Assembly: GCA_000231825.2 (NCBI GenBank)
Contig: JH720339.1
Span: forward strand, 483,289 to 547,288
Direction of reading: 5' to 3'
DNA: 64,000 nt
From: Tetrahymena elliotti 4EA
Lineage: Eukaryota; Ciliophora; Oligohymenophorea; Hymenostomatida; Tetrahymenidae
The stretch's first letter is position 1. The number at the start of each line of letters is the position of its first letter. Positions 1-14,076 of the stretch are shown one piece after another. Both the position numbers and the translations under genes were made by a program. Under the pieces are notes generated by a model. That model did not search any database, was not told the DNA's origin, and worked only from the letters and a program-made list of their open reading frames with translations.

Positions 1-3000
1 TTTGAATCATCGCAGCTCACATAACACTGAAGCGAATAGTGACTTCAGATGAATAATTTAATTTCCCGTAAGTTTAAATATTACCTGATTTAAAATTAAA
101 ATAAAAGAAAGGTAAGTGTTGTTGATTAGATGAAATTTTATATAAACTTTTAATAAAACTGAGAATTTTCTAATAGTAAATAAACTTAAAATAAATTCTG
201 AAAATTTATTTAAAATTCAGAAAAGATTTTAATATAAATTAATAGATTATAACTTGATCTACTCACTCCTCTAATTCTGAAAAATAAACGCAATTTAAAT
301 TTCAATTTTTTTACTTTAACTTAATATACTCTCTCTCTCTTTTTCTGTCTTTCCTTCTGCTGAACAAATTCGAAAATTTTGCCAGTATTTGAATTCAAGT
401 TAGATTTTAAAAAAAAGAAACGGAAAGGCTAATTTGTTATTAGAGCTTATATATTTGCAAATGAAATAAACGACATTTCATTGGCATATAAAGGAAAAAA
501 GTGCCTAAGCTAAGGGGACTATAACAGATGTATTTAGTAATAGTTTTGTCAGCATATTATATGTATAATATTAAAAATAAAATATTAAAAGATAGCCTTT
601 TTTACTAGGTAAATTAAAAAAATTCTTTACATCTACCCCTCCCGTGTTTGAAGAAATATTAAAATTAGAATGTTATAAAGGAAACAAATCTTTTAGATTT
701 TTGTCAGATAAAAAAATAGCCACATATAAAATAATTAATTGATTCAAGCATTGAATCTATAGAAGTTGATTTTCTTGTTATAAAAAAGGAGTCTATCCAG
801 AATAATAAAAAGATTTAATTAAGCGGAAATATTGGTTTCTTTTTAATGCAGATTTTTTTAACATGATTTTTAACTAATAGGTATTTCATTTTACTATTCT
901 TGCAAAATTTTAATCTGCATGCATCAAAAAACAAAATCTATTTCAAACAGCATTATTTTTTCTTTTATATTAAAAATTAATAAGAATCAAACTGAGATTC
1001 CCTTCTTTTTTTAAGAGCTATTATTTTCACTTGAGTATTAAAAATTTAATAATTCTTCAAGATTTTCTCAAAAATTTTAATTTACTATTTGTGTGTGTTT
1101 ATTTAGGAAAATTAAAATTTATTAAGCACTTCAAATCTAATAACTAAAGTATTATTTTACTTTTTTTTTGATTATATGTTTGGGCTCATTCATTTTTTTG
1201 TAAATCATGTAACTTACTAGATTCAAAAATAGCGTGTAAAAAAATGACACTTAAAGTTAATATATTTTAAGGAAATCATTCTGTCGAAGTTTACTGTTGA
1301 GATCTTTTCCACTTTAACATATTTTTTGAATTGCAGCATTCAAGAAAATAAGTGTAATATAAATCCAATATTACCAGATTTCCATTGTAGAGCTTATTCA
1401 GGAAATCATGATTTTGATTTTAACAGTATTGGCTTTGCATTGCATGAACCGATTTAATTTTTTTTAAGCGCTGGCTCTTCTTTTAGAAATAAATATTTAT
1501 CATTTCTCATCAAATAAAACCACCAGTATCCTGTAAAGGATTTCCTATACTGTTTAATAACCTAATAGTTACTCTACCAGAATATAACCTTACATGATAT
1601 AATCATCTTTGATTTTAAATTATATTTTATTTCTAAAAATGTTTTTTAGAGATATTAAATATTTATATTTTTAGATTATGTTATTAGAGGAAAAGCTTGT
1701 AACAGAATAGATAAGAATACTAAAATAATTAAATATTTTGTCAATGAATTTCTCTAGGATAGAATTTTTAAAGTCGATTAGGAAATGCAATTATTATTAC
1801 AAATAAATAAGCACTTCAACTTATTTTCAAATTAATTCTCAACAATATGGGTTCCATTACATCCTCAGAGCTTATTTAAAATAATTTAAATTGATAAACA
1901 CCTTCACATAAAATTTTTTTAGTTATTTTATGTGTAATAAGTAAATACCAATTAGCAATTGAATTTCTTCTTTTAAATTTTTTTAAAGGATGAAAAACAA
2001 GAAAAAAATTAACTAGAGTTAATTTTCTCAGATTCTTGATCAAATGAGAGAAACTATTTATTTATTGGTCTGCTATAAGCAATTTGATTCCTATTTCGAA
2101 GTTAAGAAAGATTGAATTATATTTTTTCTAATGTCAATTCTATAATTTCACTAAAAAAAAACAGCAAGGGAAAAAGATTAATTGAAAAATATCTCAACCA
2201 CCTATGATGATTTTTGCTTTTTTTATTGCTAAAAGTAATCAAAAATTTTGCTAATCGTTTAATTTACAGAAATAATAATAAATACTTAATAAATTTCTTT
2301 AAATATTAAATTGAGTAAATATTAGTAACCTTATTTTTTTATGCAAAGAAACACAAGATTTTCATTCTATTTTATTGTATTTATATTGATCTGATTTTTC
2401 TTTTCCTAGTTATTACAGCAAATATTGCAGAAATTCTTGGGTTGAAAAGAAAGATAATTTGGATGGACTGTAAAATAAATTAGTTTTTATTATTAAGCTC
2501 CAATTTTTTCCCTTACTTTTTTCATAAATTAAACATAATAAACAATTAAACTCTACCTAAGACAGATCATCTTTTAATCCAAATAATTATCTTTTTTATT
2601 TTCTTTCTTTTAGTTTCAATCTTCAAAGTAATATTTTTACCTAGGAATTTGACTAGTCTTTCTGATTGCTCTTCCCTATGAATTTTTAAGTCTTTTTTCA
2701 TGATGATAAATAGGTACTTAAAATCAATTCTATCAAGCTAGTATTTTATTCTCTCAAACAACATCAAAGTATTTGACCCTTAAAATTTTTTCACAAAAAA
2801 TAAAATGATCTGGATACTATTTTTTATTCATAAAAATGTTAAAAAGAGTAAGGAAAACTCCTCATAATATATTTTATATAGAAATTAATTTAAAATGCTT
2901 TAATAGGATTTTTGCAATCTCTTTAATGAAATGAGAAAAAACCAAAACAAAAAAATAGGATTTATTTCATGATCGTAATCTCAAACCAAATGGTTTTCAT

Positions 3001-4969
3001 TCTTTATGAAAAAATGATGCAAAATTTTATAAATAATTCATGCAATGTATTTCTTATTACAAATATTTTTATTAGTAGAGACAATTAAATTTAATCTAAT
3101 AAATAAAAAAACCTGTATTGGTGTAATGTTTCTATTCAGAATATATGAAAAATAATTTATATCTATATCCTTACAGCAAATTACACAAAGTATGCACATT
3201 TCAGTTCATTTCAAATAGATAACATTTGTCAAAGTAATTAATTTTGCACCACTGATAAACAAAATCAAGTGCTTTTTATCAAAACTCTAATATTTTTATC
3301 TTTTTATTGAAAGTCATTTACATATTTATCTATCTATTTTTACTATTTTTGAAAGAATGTCTAAATATAAATATCTAAATTTTATGATTTATAAATTACT
3401 AAAAATTAATATTACTTTTCTAACTTACAATATTCTTTTCATTTATTAAAAATTAAAACTATTAAAATTTAAACCCTATAAAATATAAGTCTATTTCAAA
3501 AATAAATCAATTTATTATGATTAAAAAACAGAGTTGTTATTTTTTATTAATAATTCATTTCATTCCTCTGATTGATTTCTATCTATAATTCATTCAATAC
3601 TCATCAAATTCTCCATGAATGTGATTCTAAAGCCCAAAATGTGTCTTTTATTAAATTTTATTATATTCTGTAAAGAAAGTTAAAAATAAATTCTTTTACC
3701 TGTTATAAATATTTCTTTTTTAATTTTTGTCCTTTAGAAATTAGTAAGAACTTATTCATATGAAAAAAATCTAAAAAAATATTATTAAATACCACCAATA
3801 AAACTAATTCTTAAAATAGATCAAATTTTCTAAAAATAGAATAATGTTTTCATTTCTTAAATATAACTTGAAAAGTAAAATAAAATTTGTTAATGAAACA
3901 AAATTGTAAACGAAATTATACTCTTCTTCGGACTTAATATTTGTGAATTATATTTTTAATTTTTCTATTTATCTGAAATCAAAAAAACTTTTGTAATATT
4001 ATTTATCTTAATCTAATCGCATAAAATTATCTTATTTTAATATTTTTTTATTTTTAAAATATTTTTGTATTTAAAATAGAGTAATTGATTATTCACTTCA
4101 CTTTTCAGAAGATTCAGATTTTTACAAAAAACTATTAATAAAATTTGACTATCTAGTATTTTGAAGAGTTTTTTGAGGTGTTATAACTAACTAAATTTTT
4201 TATTTAGTTATTAAACTTTTCAAATTATTGAATCACAACTTTTACAAAAAAATTTACAAGTTGAAAGTTTTGTCTATTAAGTTAAATTAGCATATAAAAT
4301 TAAAATTTTTTTGGTTGATCTCATTTTCTTTTTAATGAAAGCTACTTAAAAAACAAGGCTATAAAGTATTCTTCTGAGTTTTTTTAAGTGTAATTAAATT
4401 ATTTACATATTAAAATTTTTTAAAAATAGAGATTAGTAACATCAAAAAAATGAAGAGATTTAGAGTTTTCTTACACTATTATATAAAATTAAAATTTTTT
4501 TGGGTAATATCATTTATGAAAAAAAGGGAAGATTTTTACCAATTTCAGAAGAAAAAAATATTTAAAAAACTCTTTGTTGGGTTTTTTGAGGTGTAAGTAA
4601 ATTATTTACATATTAAATTTTTCTAGTGACTGAGATTAGCTCAACCAAAAGAATTTATAAATTGTGTGTGTTATCTTACACTATTAGTTAAAATCAAATT
4701 TTTTCAGTTTTGTAAATAAGAAAAAGTAAGAAGCTGTTTTTGGTGACTTGTAATCTAAAATAATGGATAAATAATAAGCTGATTTATTTAGGAAAAGCAG
4801 CAAAATATAAAAAAAATACAAACATACACCTTAGGGCATATTAGAACGCAAGCTTTATAATTCATAATTAATAAATAGGAGCCAATTCATCATAAAATAA
4901 CTATTTTTAGGAAATTGGCTAATTTAATATATACTTTTCTTGATTTATGTATTGTTTTTATTTTGTTTT
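1..4969. other. AT-rich intergenic desert
   Basis: Very AT-rich sequence with homopolymer runs and no frame that reads like protein on either strand. A pyrimidine tract lies near 328-360 and an imperfect ~200-bp tandem repeat at 4166-4765 (listed separately). The first 60 bases are less AT-rich and could be the edge of a gene leaving the window, but this cannot be judged. Confidence 0.6.
4166..4765. repeat. imperfect ~205-bp tandem repeat, three units
   Basis: Three diverged units begin near 4166, 4376 and 4579. Each opens with a GGGTTTTTTGAGGTGT-like sequence. In the second and third this is followed by TAAATTATTTACATATTAAA, and units share a CTTACACTATTA / AAAATTAAAATTTTTTTGG block. Spacings are about 210 and 203 bp. 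The array stops about 200 bp downstream of the end of the 4970-5701 gene. Confidence 0.6.
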
Positions 4970-5701
4970 TCACTCAAAAAAGTTCTCTTCATCTAATTCC
5001 TCAATAACTTCACTGATTTCAAAATAATAATCATCTGAGCCTAGCTCTTATTTATCTTTCTTAGATATTTATTTTTTATTTTATTTTTAGTTAGATTCTT
5101 TTATAAGATTTGCTTCTGCTTTATTGTTATTATTGTTGTTATTGTCACCTAATTTTTAGTTTATTTCTTATTGTTTTTGAGTGTCAGCAAACAAATATGA
5201 ATCTTTGCACAAGCTATCTAGTTTATGACTAATTTTTCTAAAATATTTTTCTTTTACATACGCTTCAGAGTAGAGATAATCTTAATCTTTGGGTAATTAT
5301 TTCAATTTTTAAATCTCCTATTCAAATAATTTGTTTTAATCTAAAAATAGATTTGCATAGACTAAATAAGCTAAACCTGGAAGCAAAAATGTTTTGCGAG
5401 AGAAGTTCATAGCCCATGCTTATCTCAAAGAATATTATTTTGATATTTTAGTATTAATAATCCCAAAAAGTTGAACTAGTGCTAAATAAGCTGCTGTACT
5501 TTAAAAGATATTTATTCCCTAATTATATGCTGTTAAATGCTTTAACTTAAATTAATTATCCTTCCAATTATTTTCAGTCTCATAAATCAATAATGGATTG
5601 ACATAGAGTACCTATTTAAGATGATTGAATTAAACTCTAGTTTGCTAAATAGCTTTTAAATGATTTTCTAAAAATTATTAAATGCTTTCTAAATTATTCA
5701 T
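4970..5701 (-). CDS. hypothetical two-TM protein, 243 aa
   Basis: Unrecognised protein read with TAA/TAG as Gln; stop TGA at 4970-4972. The frame stays open from 5757 down to the stop, and the ATG at 5699-5701 is the first in it. An N-terminal helical part is followed by two hydrophobic segments at about residues 66-83 (STAAYLALVQLFGII) and 104-121 (TFLLPGLAYLVYANLF). A charged, Asn/Gln/Lys-rich tail ends in an acidic stretch (EVIEELDEENFFE). It probably sits in a membrane with most of its mass in the cytoplasm. No catalytic motif is visible. An upstream exon cannot be excluded because the first ATG lacks family support. Confidence 0.6.
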
Positions 5702-7443
5702 TTCTATTTGTTTCTAAATTAAATTACTAAATTTATCTTTCGAGAAAAGTTTCAGCAATCAATTAATTAAATTCGATTGATTTCAATGATGATTCGAACA
5801 TATTTTCTCAAATAGATAGATACAATAAATTCTAAGATTTATAAGAAATCTACTAAAAATGTAATTTTCATAAATTTATCTTAAAATATTAATTCAAAAA
5901 TTCAATATTAAAAAAAAAAGGATTCCTCTTTTTCTAAAAATAATTTTAAAATGTTTGGTTCAAAAAAATTTTTTTGTTATTAAATAAAGCAAACATACTA
6001 TTTTCAGACAATCATTTTTGTTCTTTTTTCGTTTTTATGAGGTTGAAGAATCATATATTCAAAATTATAAATTATTAAAATAGAATGCGGTTTCAATTAA
6101 TAAATAACACTTTTTCCGTTTTTATAATAAAATTTTCTAAAAAATTAAAGAAAGGAAAAATAAATGTAATATCATGTAAAAAATTTTTTTAATTACTGAA
6201 GTCTTAAATTACACAAGCAACATGTGTAAATTCTTTTACACTAAACAACTAAACAGGATTTGCATTTTATTTTTCTAGAAATTTGATATTAAATTTTCTA
6301 AGTCACAAAATGCAAAACCGAAATAAAGTATTTATTTTGATATAAAAAAATGTGATGTATTTTATTCTATAAAATATTTACTAGTTTTCCTTAAGGAGGA
6401 AGCTATTTTTTTAGAAAGAAAAATCAAAATTTTAATTCTAACTAATTTAAAATAGAGCAAAAATCTATACTAATTGAAAATAAATAGGGTCTTTATACTT
6501 TTAGTCTGGTTTTTCCTCATGGAAAAAATATATTTTTTTAATGCAAAATAATTGAAAGAAATTAGGCAATTAAAAAATGAAAAATTTTCTATTCAGAAAT
6601 TATATGTAGGTAGGTAGTTTGTTTTAGTTAGTTCTAACATGCTTTGTATAATAACAAAAAAAGGTTAAAAATTGTTAATTTTTAATTCATCAGAATTGAA
6701 AACCAATGAATTGATTAAAATAGAATTCATAGAATAATGTTAACAAAACACGTAATATATTTTTCCTATTTTATTCTGCAACAATTATAATTTTTATCTA
6801 TTTTTAATTTTTTTAGTTGGTTCTGTACTAATTAATTTCATTTAGACTAAATTCAAATTGATCTTTTAAAAAAATGCTTAAAAACGAATATATTTTCTTT
6901 TCCTTGTAAAAAAATATAATGCAAATTTCTATTCATTATTAATATTGTTTGTCTGTCTTTCTCTAACCTTTTTTTCATTGATTTTTGTTTGAAAAGTGTC
7001 CTCTCCTCGAATAATTAAAAAGATTTATTATTTGTGGCGTAATAATCAATTTATTCTAAAGAGTCAATAGACTATGCATAAAAAAAAAGATAATAATCAG
7101 GGAATTGATAATAAGGTTCAGGCAAAAAGAAAAAAAAATTAATAAATCAAAGAAAGAAGAAATATACAAGTGCTACCTAAATCTAAGTAAAAGAAAGAAA
7201 ATCTGTAAAAATTAAAAAACAGAAAAATTATTAAAAACAAAAAATATTGTAAAAAAAAATAGCAAAACCAATTAAGCCTACTTAACAATTATTAAATAAT
7301 AATTGAGAATCACATCAATCTTATAGAATCTATATAATAAACAAAAGGCAAACATACTACTATCTAACTATCATAAAACAAATAATCCCAAAAACAAACA
7401 AATAAACAAATAAACTAACAAAAACCACTAATTCAAATAAAAA
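5702..7443. other. intergenic, AT-rich
   Basis: No convincing coding frame on either strand. Short GTAGGTAGGTAG-type runs occur near 6605, and A-rich stretches at 7080-7300 precede the next gene. Confidence 0.6.
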
Positions 7444-8292
7444 ATGAGTCTCTTGTAAAAGCGAAAGCAAGATTAACTACACCCTTAATCAAATTCTAAT
7501 TGTGAAAAACTCTTGTGCTGCCTCTCAGTTGTCAGCATGGTCAATATTACTTTTGGCAGCCCCATTTATGAAAACTATTTCCAGGCACTTAAAGTAGTCA
7601 TCGGCTAAAACAGGGCATAATAATTATTTAATCAATTAAAGGAAAGATAATACAAAGCTATGTAATAAAAAAACACTACCTCTGACAAAGATTAATAGTC
7701 AGAGGTAGATGAAAATAAAAGCATCCTGATATAAATGAGTAAACTGTATGGTGATAAAATCAACTAAGAAATACAAAAACGTGTTTAATTGTTCTAAGAC
7801 TGCATTAGTTCTTGTATTTAACTAGCTTAGATCCCTCAAGCCTCTATTGAACTTATAAATATCTTAAGAGGATAGGAAGACTCCTCAGATAAAGACAGCT
7901 CATCTTCTTTATCAGAACAAGTTAAATAAGCCAGAGAGTTTATCAAAAAAATTTAAGATTTCTGGGGTGAAGAGTATTTTGTTTAACTTATCCATTAATC
8001 ACTAAGAAAGCTTAATATTGCTCGTGATTTCCTTTAAGATCGTAAAGGAGATGCCAAAGCTAAATGTAAGGCTGGAGAAATGTGTGAAGAAATACCAACA
8101 TCAAGCACTCTCAGTGATGAAAATTCCCTCTTGACAGCTATCATTGGTCAACAGTCCAAGGAAGTCTAAGAAAATACCTCTAAGCTTGCCTCAACATTTA
8201 AAGAAGTATTGCTTGCAAAAATAATCCCTTGCTTAACCAAATATTAAGATTCTGTAAGCAAAATAAAAACATTTGAAAGCATATAAGATTGA
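7444..8292 (+). CDS. hypothetical coiled-coil protein, 282 aa
   Basis: Single-exon frame from ATG 7444 to TGA 8290-8292 with many in-frame TAA/TAG read as Gln. Codon use is richer in GC than the flanking DNA (for example GCC, GGC, CTC and GTC), which supports real coding. The protein is Gln/Lys/Ser-rich and mostly helical. A Cys cluster (CEKLLCC) lies near residue 20, a Ser/Asp stretch (EDSSDKDSSSSLSE) in the middle, and a final amphipathic helix contains STFKEVLLAKIIPCLTKYQ. The long helices would suit a scaffold or a BAR-like fold, but no family signature is seen, so no function is assigned. It stands alone between two deserts. Confidence 0.7.
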
Positions 8293-11200
8293 ATTATTTA
8301 TTGGTAAAAAATACAAACCTACCTACCTCCTGTAGCCGTAAAATATAAGAATACAGATGAGGTTTGAAGTAAACTAATATACACACACATATCTAAAAAT
8401 ATTAACAAATAAAAAAAACCTAATAAACAAATTAATAAATACCATGACATATTTACTATATAACTAATACACAAACTAATAGGACATTTATTTATTCATT
8501 CTTAATTTCTCAATAAATGTAAATAACATATTTAAAGAAAAAAACTATCCACCTATCTGTCTTTCAATCACCCAATCTATCAACCAACCAAAAATTCTAA
8601 CTAACACAACATACAATAAAGTTAGTAAAGCGCTTAGATGCTAATTAAAATCCTAATTAAAGAGATTAAAATTTTATAGAAAGGAAGTAAAATAAACAAA
8701 CAATCTGTATTTATCTAACATACATTTTATCTGCAAAATAATCATAGAGTATCAAATTAATTATAATCATTTCAAATAGATTTTATAAACTTCATTTATT
8801 GTATAAATCTTTTTTTTATTAAAACCTCAATCAATAATAGTAATTGTTTTATATTTTTACATCATTCGTATTTCCTAAAGCATGAAATGAATAAAATAAG
8901 AAAAATAAGCCATATATATATATGTCTGTCTTCTTTCAAACTAATAATACATCCATAAAATTTAATTAACAAATAATTTTAGGAGATTCTTAGTTTAATT
9001 TTAAAATCAAAATCATCCACTAATTAATTTCCTAATAGTATTATTTTTACATAATTTTATCAAAATATCTAAAATTCACTTAACTTTTACTAAGAAAATT
9101 TTATTCACAAAAAAAGCCACTCAAAGAAATGTTGGAAAGAAACATTTTTTAATAATAAAATTTCTCAAATAAAACTTTCAACTCAATTTTAATTGAACAA
9201 AACCTAACCACAAAACTAAATTTTATTTTTTTGATCATAAATATGCAACAGAAATTTGAGGGGGATCTATTGGTGTAAATTTGTCAAATCAAATTAAAAT
9301 AAGCTAATTAATATTTAGCCTTTAGTGAAATTACAATTTTTACAAATAAATTATCACCTCTTATTTTTCTCCTTTTTTTTGCTAGAAGAAAGATTTTATA
9401 GCCTTTATCTAAAGATGAGACTTTAGAAATATTTTTATAATTTGAAGTGATTATAAAATAATATGTCTGTTAACTAAAAGTTATTTATGTTTAATTGAAA
9501 ATGTTAATAATGTAAATATCTCAAAAAAAATAGCAAGAATTTGAAGAGATAAAATAATTTAGAGCATATTTCTATTCAAAAATTTAAAAAACTGAGTATC
9601 ATTACTATTTTTAAATTTACAAAAATCCAACTAAGATAAGGAGAGTATGTCATTTATGAAAATAAATTGTAACTAAAATGAAGTAAATAACAAATTATAA
9701 TGAAAGGCAAATTCTAATTTTAAACATATAAAATCTTAATTGTTTAACCTTTGAATGGCTTATATTGATTTTTAGTGTATAAAATTAATTATGTTCGTGT
9801 TTAGTTAAATTAATCTTTCCAAAATGAAAAATACAAAATCTCTTTATGGAATTATAACCATTTTTCATCAAATTTTATATTACCTTATAATAAATTTTTC
9901 TTTATTAAAATCCTTTATTTAGTGTAGTTAAATGCGACTATTCTGATTGATTCCCTAAAAATTTTCAAATATGACTATTCATAAAAATTCTTTCATATAA
10001 AATTCTATCTTTTTTAGAAATATTACATCCTCTACTAATACTTTTTTTAAGAAATTAATGAAAAGATAATTAATTTTAATGTAAGATAATTATTTAACAC
10101 ACTAAAATTTATTTTAAAATAACAAATGAGTAATAAAATCTAAACTAAAACACAAACAAATTTACCAAAAAAAATCATTAGAAAATAATAAATAATATCA
10201 TATTAATGATACATTTAAAAAATTTGCTACAAAATAGCAATAGTTCTAATTCTATGTGTAATTATTTAGATGTAACTAAAATAATTGATAGATCTTTAAT
10301 TTTTAAATTTAAAAAAAGCAGAAAAATCCAAATCAATATTTTTAAAATTTGATGTAATCAAAAATTAAAGAATCTTATATTTATTTGTTAAAATGTTTTT
10401 AGTAAATTTATTTTTTCATTTATTAAACTAACTGAGGTTTTCTTTGCGATAATTTTAATAATGATTTAAAAAAACTTTATTTCTTTAATTTCACTATCAC
10501 TTTTGAGGTGACTGTTAACATTGATTTTAAGAATTTTTTTATAAAAGTGTGTTAATTAAATTTTACTTCTTTTTTTGTATTTTTATATTTCAACAATTTT
10601 ATATTTTTTTGAACCATTTTAATTAAAAAATCAAATAAAAATATTAGCTCTTATGTTATTTATTCATTTAAAACCAACAAAAATATGGCATCTTAATATT
10701 CTTCAATAATTTTCATACTTTTTATGTCTTTGAAATTATTTTTTATTGGTATTTTTTCTTATTTTGAAGTGAACTTTACATAAAAATTTAAAATAAATTT
10801 ATTTAGAATTAAAAGTTAGAAATATAATATTTTCTTTTTAGAAAATTTTACATTGTTTATGCATGCATTAATTAATCTTTTTTTGGTATTAGAAAGAAGA
10901 ATATTAACTTTGATTTATTAGCTTGTTTTTAAAAAGTAGATTAAGGAAAGTTATTTAAATCAAAATAATATTTAAAAATTTTCTGTTTTTTAAACCCAGA
11001 CAGAAATTAATAAAAAACTGATATAAATTTTAAGTTATTTCAAAAATCCTAAATTTCTTGATTAAATAAAGCCAAAATCCTAAACAATTCAAGCAATTTT
11101 TAAATCTAGCTTTACTTTTTTTAAATAAAATTTCATTGTTAGAAGAAGAAAAGAGTTATCAAATTTTTAATATGATCTTTTATGATATTTTCTGAAATAT

Positions 11201-11723
11201 GTATTCTTCAAGAAGTCAATAGTAGATATACTTATTCTAAAAAAGGGGGGAAAAGCAAAGTAATATATTTGAGTTTTTGGTAAAACACAATAATAAATTT
11301 GATTTAATATAATAACTAACACAGATATAGATAGATTGATAAACACAAATCTGGCAAATAAATTATAAATTTATAAAATTACCATTTGAATATAGAAATT
11401 TGATTAAAATAAGGTTATTTTGTTTTTTTAGTTTGCTGGTTTATTATTATGTATTTTTTTAAATTATGTATAATTTTTACTTTGAAGATTATTAATTGAT
11501 AAGTGTTGAAAGAGGATAGATTAATTGATTGATCTATCAAATAACCCAAAATTTTTAATTGTTTCTTGCTCATTTATAAAATAGATTAGAGATTGATTAT
11601 TAGTAACTTAAAATTAAGATTTTTTTTCTTTATTATTTTTTTTATTTTAAAAATTTTTGGTTTAGTAATTAATCATTCATTATTTCATTGATTCATTGAC
11701 TGATTTTTTGATAGATTGGTTTA
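8293..11723. other. intergenic desert, AT-rich
   Basis: 3.4 kb of very AT-rich DNA with no frame that looks like protein. It has short simple runs (TATATATA near 8913) and one G-rich patch near 9258. Nothing else is supported. Confidence 0.6.
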
Positions 11724-13395
11724 TCATATACCTAAATCTTCTGGAGTAAGTTTAACTAACTCAGAGAGCTTTAAATTCTATCTATTAAAATCTCTAACAT
11801 CATCACTTTGTGCAGCTTAAATTAAGTAGTTCATAAGATGCTTCAATTCAGAGTCTTTTTTATCATTGTGCCATTCTAGAATGGGCACACCATTATCAAT
11901 TTAGAATCCAAAACTGTGGGACAAGTTATCTACAAGGATTGTATATTTTAAATCTGATCCTGAAACTATTCTCAAATCTTTTATAAAAAATCCGTTTTTA
12001 GTTTCCATACAGTTTGACCTATTTAGTATTCCACTAATATATTTTCTTGCTGGATCTATGAAGTTAATAATTGCTTCAGCATATGTAGAACTACTGGCTG
12101 TAAAAATATATATGTCCCAAAACTAAGTCATTTTTTGTAAGAATTCAAGGCAGTATGGTCTGATCCTGAGTCCAATCTGTTAATAAGAATTAAATAAATG
12201 AGTATTTTTTAACGATGGCAAATTTGAGATATAGCAATTATAAAGTTACATTACATTCACACTGATTAAAAAATTAGTGGGAATAGATATTTTTAAATAA
12301 TTATTTTGCTTTCAAGTAAATTATTTATTTTTCTACAAACCAACAAAATAAATTAATCTTTCTATTTTTTGCTTGCTTTTTCGCTACTTTAATAACAATA
12401 AAATTTATATAATTACATTTTAGGTGTCGCCTATTTCGTTTTTAAACTTCAATATCTAATCTGGATGCTCCTTTAATGAGCAAGTATGGATTAATGTTTC
12501 ATCTAGATCTAACAAAAGTGTTTTCCCTTTTGAATCTTAATTGAAATATTTCAATATTAAATTACCCATTTTATAAAATTTACTTTGTGGTCTTTTAACC
12601 ATAACTCTTTTAGATTCTATATATTTATCAGATGGTCCCTTCAGGCACTTAGTAGAATAAACAAGACCTCTATAGGTAATGGTGAGATGCTTTTTGAAAC
12701 TAGACTCGTTTATATAGTTAGAGAATATAAGATGCCTATATCTATGATTCTTTAAACTATCAATAATCTCATTTTTTGCTGCTACATTCTTCACCTCAGC
12801 ATCTGAATCTACCTAACGATCTTGAGATTATATATGATATTTTAAATCGTGCTATTTAACGATATGGTTTTTTAAGGAGACAGATGCAACTTCTTTTCTT
12901 GCATTTTCTAAAATAGAATTTGATTTCTTAATTTTTAGCTTTGATGTCTCTGTTGACTATGTTGATTGCTCGTTACTTAATTCTTCGTCCTGACTAATAT
13001 CATTATCTCCGTCAGGTTTTTAAGTAGATAAGTTCTTGAATTTTGACAACTTGCCATCTAATATTAATAACATAATTGAATTAGCTTAAAGATTTAAACT
13101 TAGAAATTATTAAATAAATTATTAATTATATTAAATATTATGTTTTTTTCTATTTACTGCTCATTTTAGAAGTAGCTTTTAGTGAAAGGTTTTCGTTATC
13201 TGAGTTTTCATCTGTAGCATATCCAAAATCAATTTTAAACACTCCTCTTTCAGGCTAATCTTTCTTAACTATCATCACCTCTTTCTTAGCCTAAGGCTTT
13301 TCTTCAACTTCAGCATCGGAGTAGAACTGTTACCCTCCTTAACCTTTAATTTTTGATATATTGTTTTCTGCTTAAAAGTGAAATAACTTATCCAT
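11724..13395 (-). CDS. FCP1/NLI-interacting-factor-like (SCP-type) protein phosphatase, 443 aa
   Basis: A HAD-superfamily Ser/Thr phosphatase of the FCP1-homology type; relatives act on RNA polymerase II CTD and other phosphoproteins. Exons: 13395-13158, 13057-12417 and 12176-11724, with introns of 100 and 240 bp (GT..AG); total 1332 nt, in frame. The catalytic motif DLDETL starts near residue 263 (nucleophile Asp263, acid Asp265), followed by IHTCSL. Later family blocks are RPYCLEFLQKM, WDIYIFTAS (motif II, Thr-Ala-Ser) and ILVDNLSHSF (motif III Asp). No BRCT domain is present, so it is closer to SCP/Dullard than to full FCP1. The N-terminal half is charged, with repeated SDAEV phrases, and has no known domain. 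The start at 13395 is the first ATG of exon 1; the open frame just upstream could add N-terminal exons. Confidence 0.88.
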
Positions 13396-14076
13396 TAAAT
13401 TTTTAATTTTTTTTCTTTCTTTGAATTATTATTTTTTCTTTCTAAATTAATAAGTGTTTATTATCTTTATGTTTTTATGCTATTGTATTTTTTATCAATA
13501 AATCGCTTAATATTTCACTATTTTTCAAGTTTTTTACTTTTCCTATTTCAATGTAATGAAGTCTTTTCTTCTTTGTGAAGTATATTAAATATAACATTTC
13601 TTTTGACTATTCATCCAGCTTTTATTAAAGACTAGTATAAGTTTCTTCAATTTTTTTTAGAAGGTAAAGCTAGAATCCTAATTCAAGAAAATTTTATTCA
13701 CACAATTTTAATTCAAGTAGAATTGACTCTCATGAGTAAATCTTTTTAAGGAAAACTAAAATTCTTTGTCTTAGGTCAAACTCAATATTTACATTTAGGA
13801 ATATTTATAAAAGATTCTGCCTGTGTTTTTAAAACCACAATCTTTTCAAATTTTTTGTAATTATTTAGTCAGTAAATAGTAGGATAAATAAAATTATTAA
13901 TCGAACAAAATAACTATTTTAATCGAGTTTTTATCCACAAACTTATCAATTCTAATTCTCAATTTATTAAAAAAATTGAATAAATGATGACCATCTATAA
14001 TGATGCTTTCTATAACTTAAAATCTTTGAATAAATTTATAATTTTTTTGTATTTTTTAGTTATTTAAAATATCTTT
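13313..14076 (-). other. coding-like segments, unresolved exons
   Basis: On the minus strand three stretches read like protein with TGA as the only stop: 14076-13849 (contains VIESIIIDGHHLF and NKLRIRIDKFVD), about 13857-13786 (FEKIVVLKTQAESFINIP) and 13729-13313 (contains IEETYTSLQQKLDEQSKEML). They lie in different frames, so introns must separate them if they are real. They may be later exons of the gene starting at 15015, or N-terminal exons of the phosphatase downstream. I could not find splice sites that join them cleanly, and open frames of this size can occur by chance under this code. Confidence 0.35.

Noticed and set aside
1..60. Possible start of a minus-strand gene leaving the window (ATG at 8-10, reverse)
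   Set aside because: Too few bases to judge; only slightly raised GC.
2560..2760. Minus-strand 44-codon frame starting MKKDLKIHREEQSER
   Set aside because: Short, followed by TGA, and no joining exons found; chance open frames are common when only TGA stops.
8905..8935. TATATATATA run as a possible telomere or breakage signal
   Set aside because: No C4A2/G4T2 telomeric repeats or Tetrahymena chromosome breakage sequence seen; simple AT repeat only.
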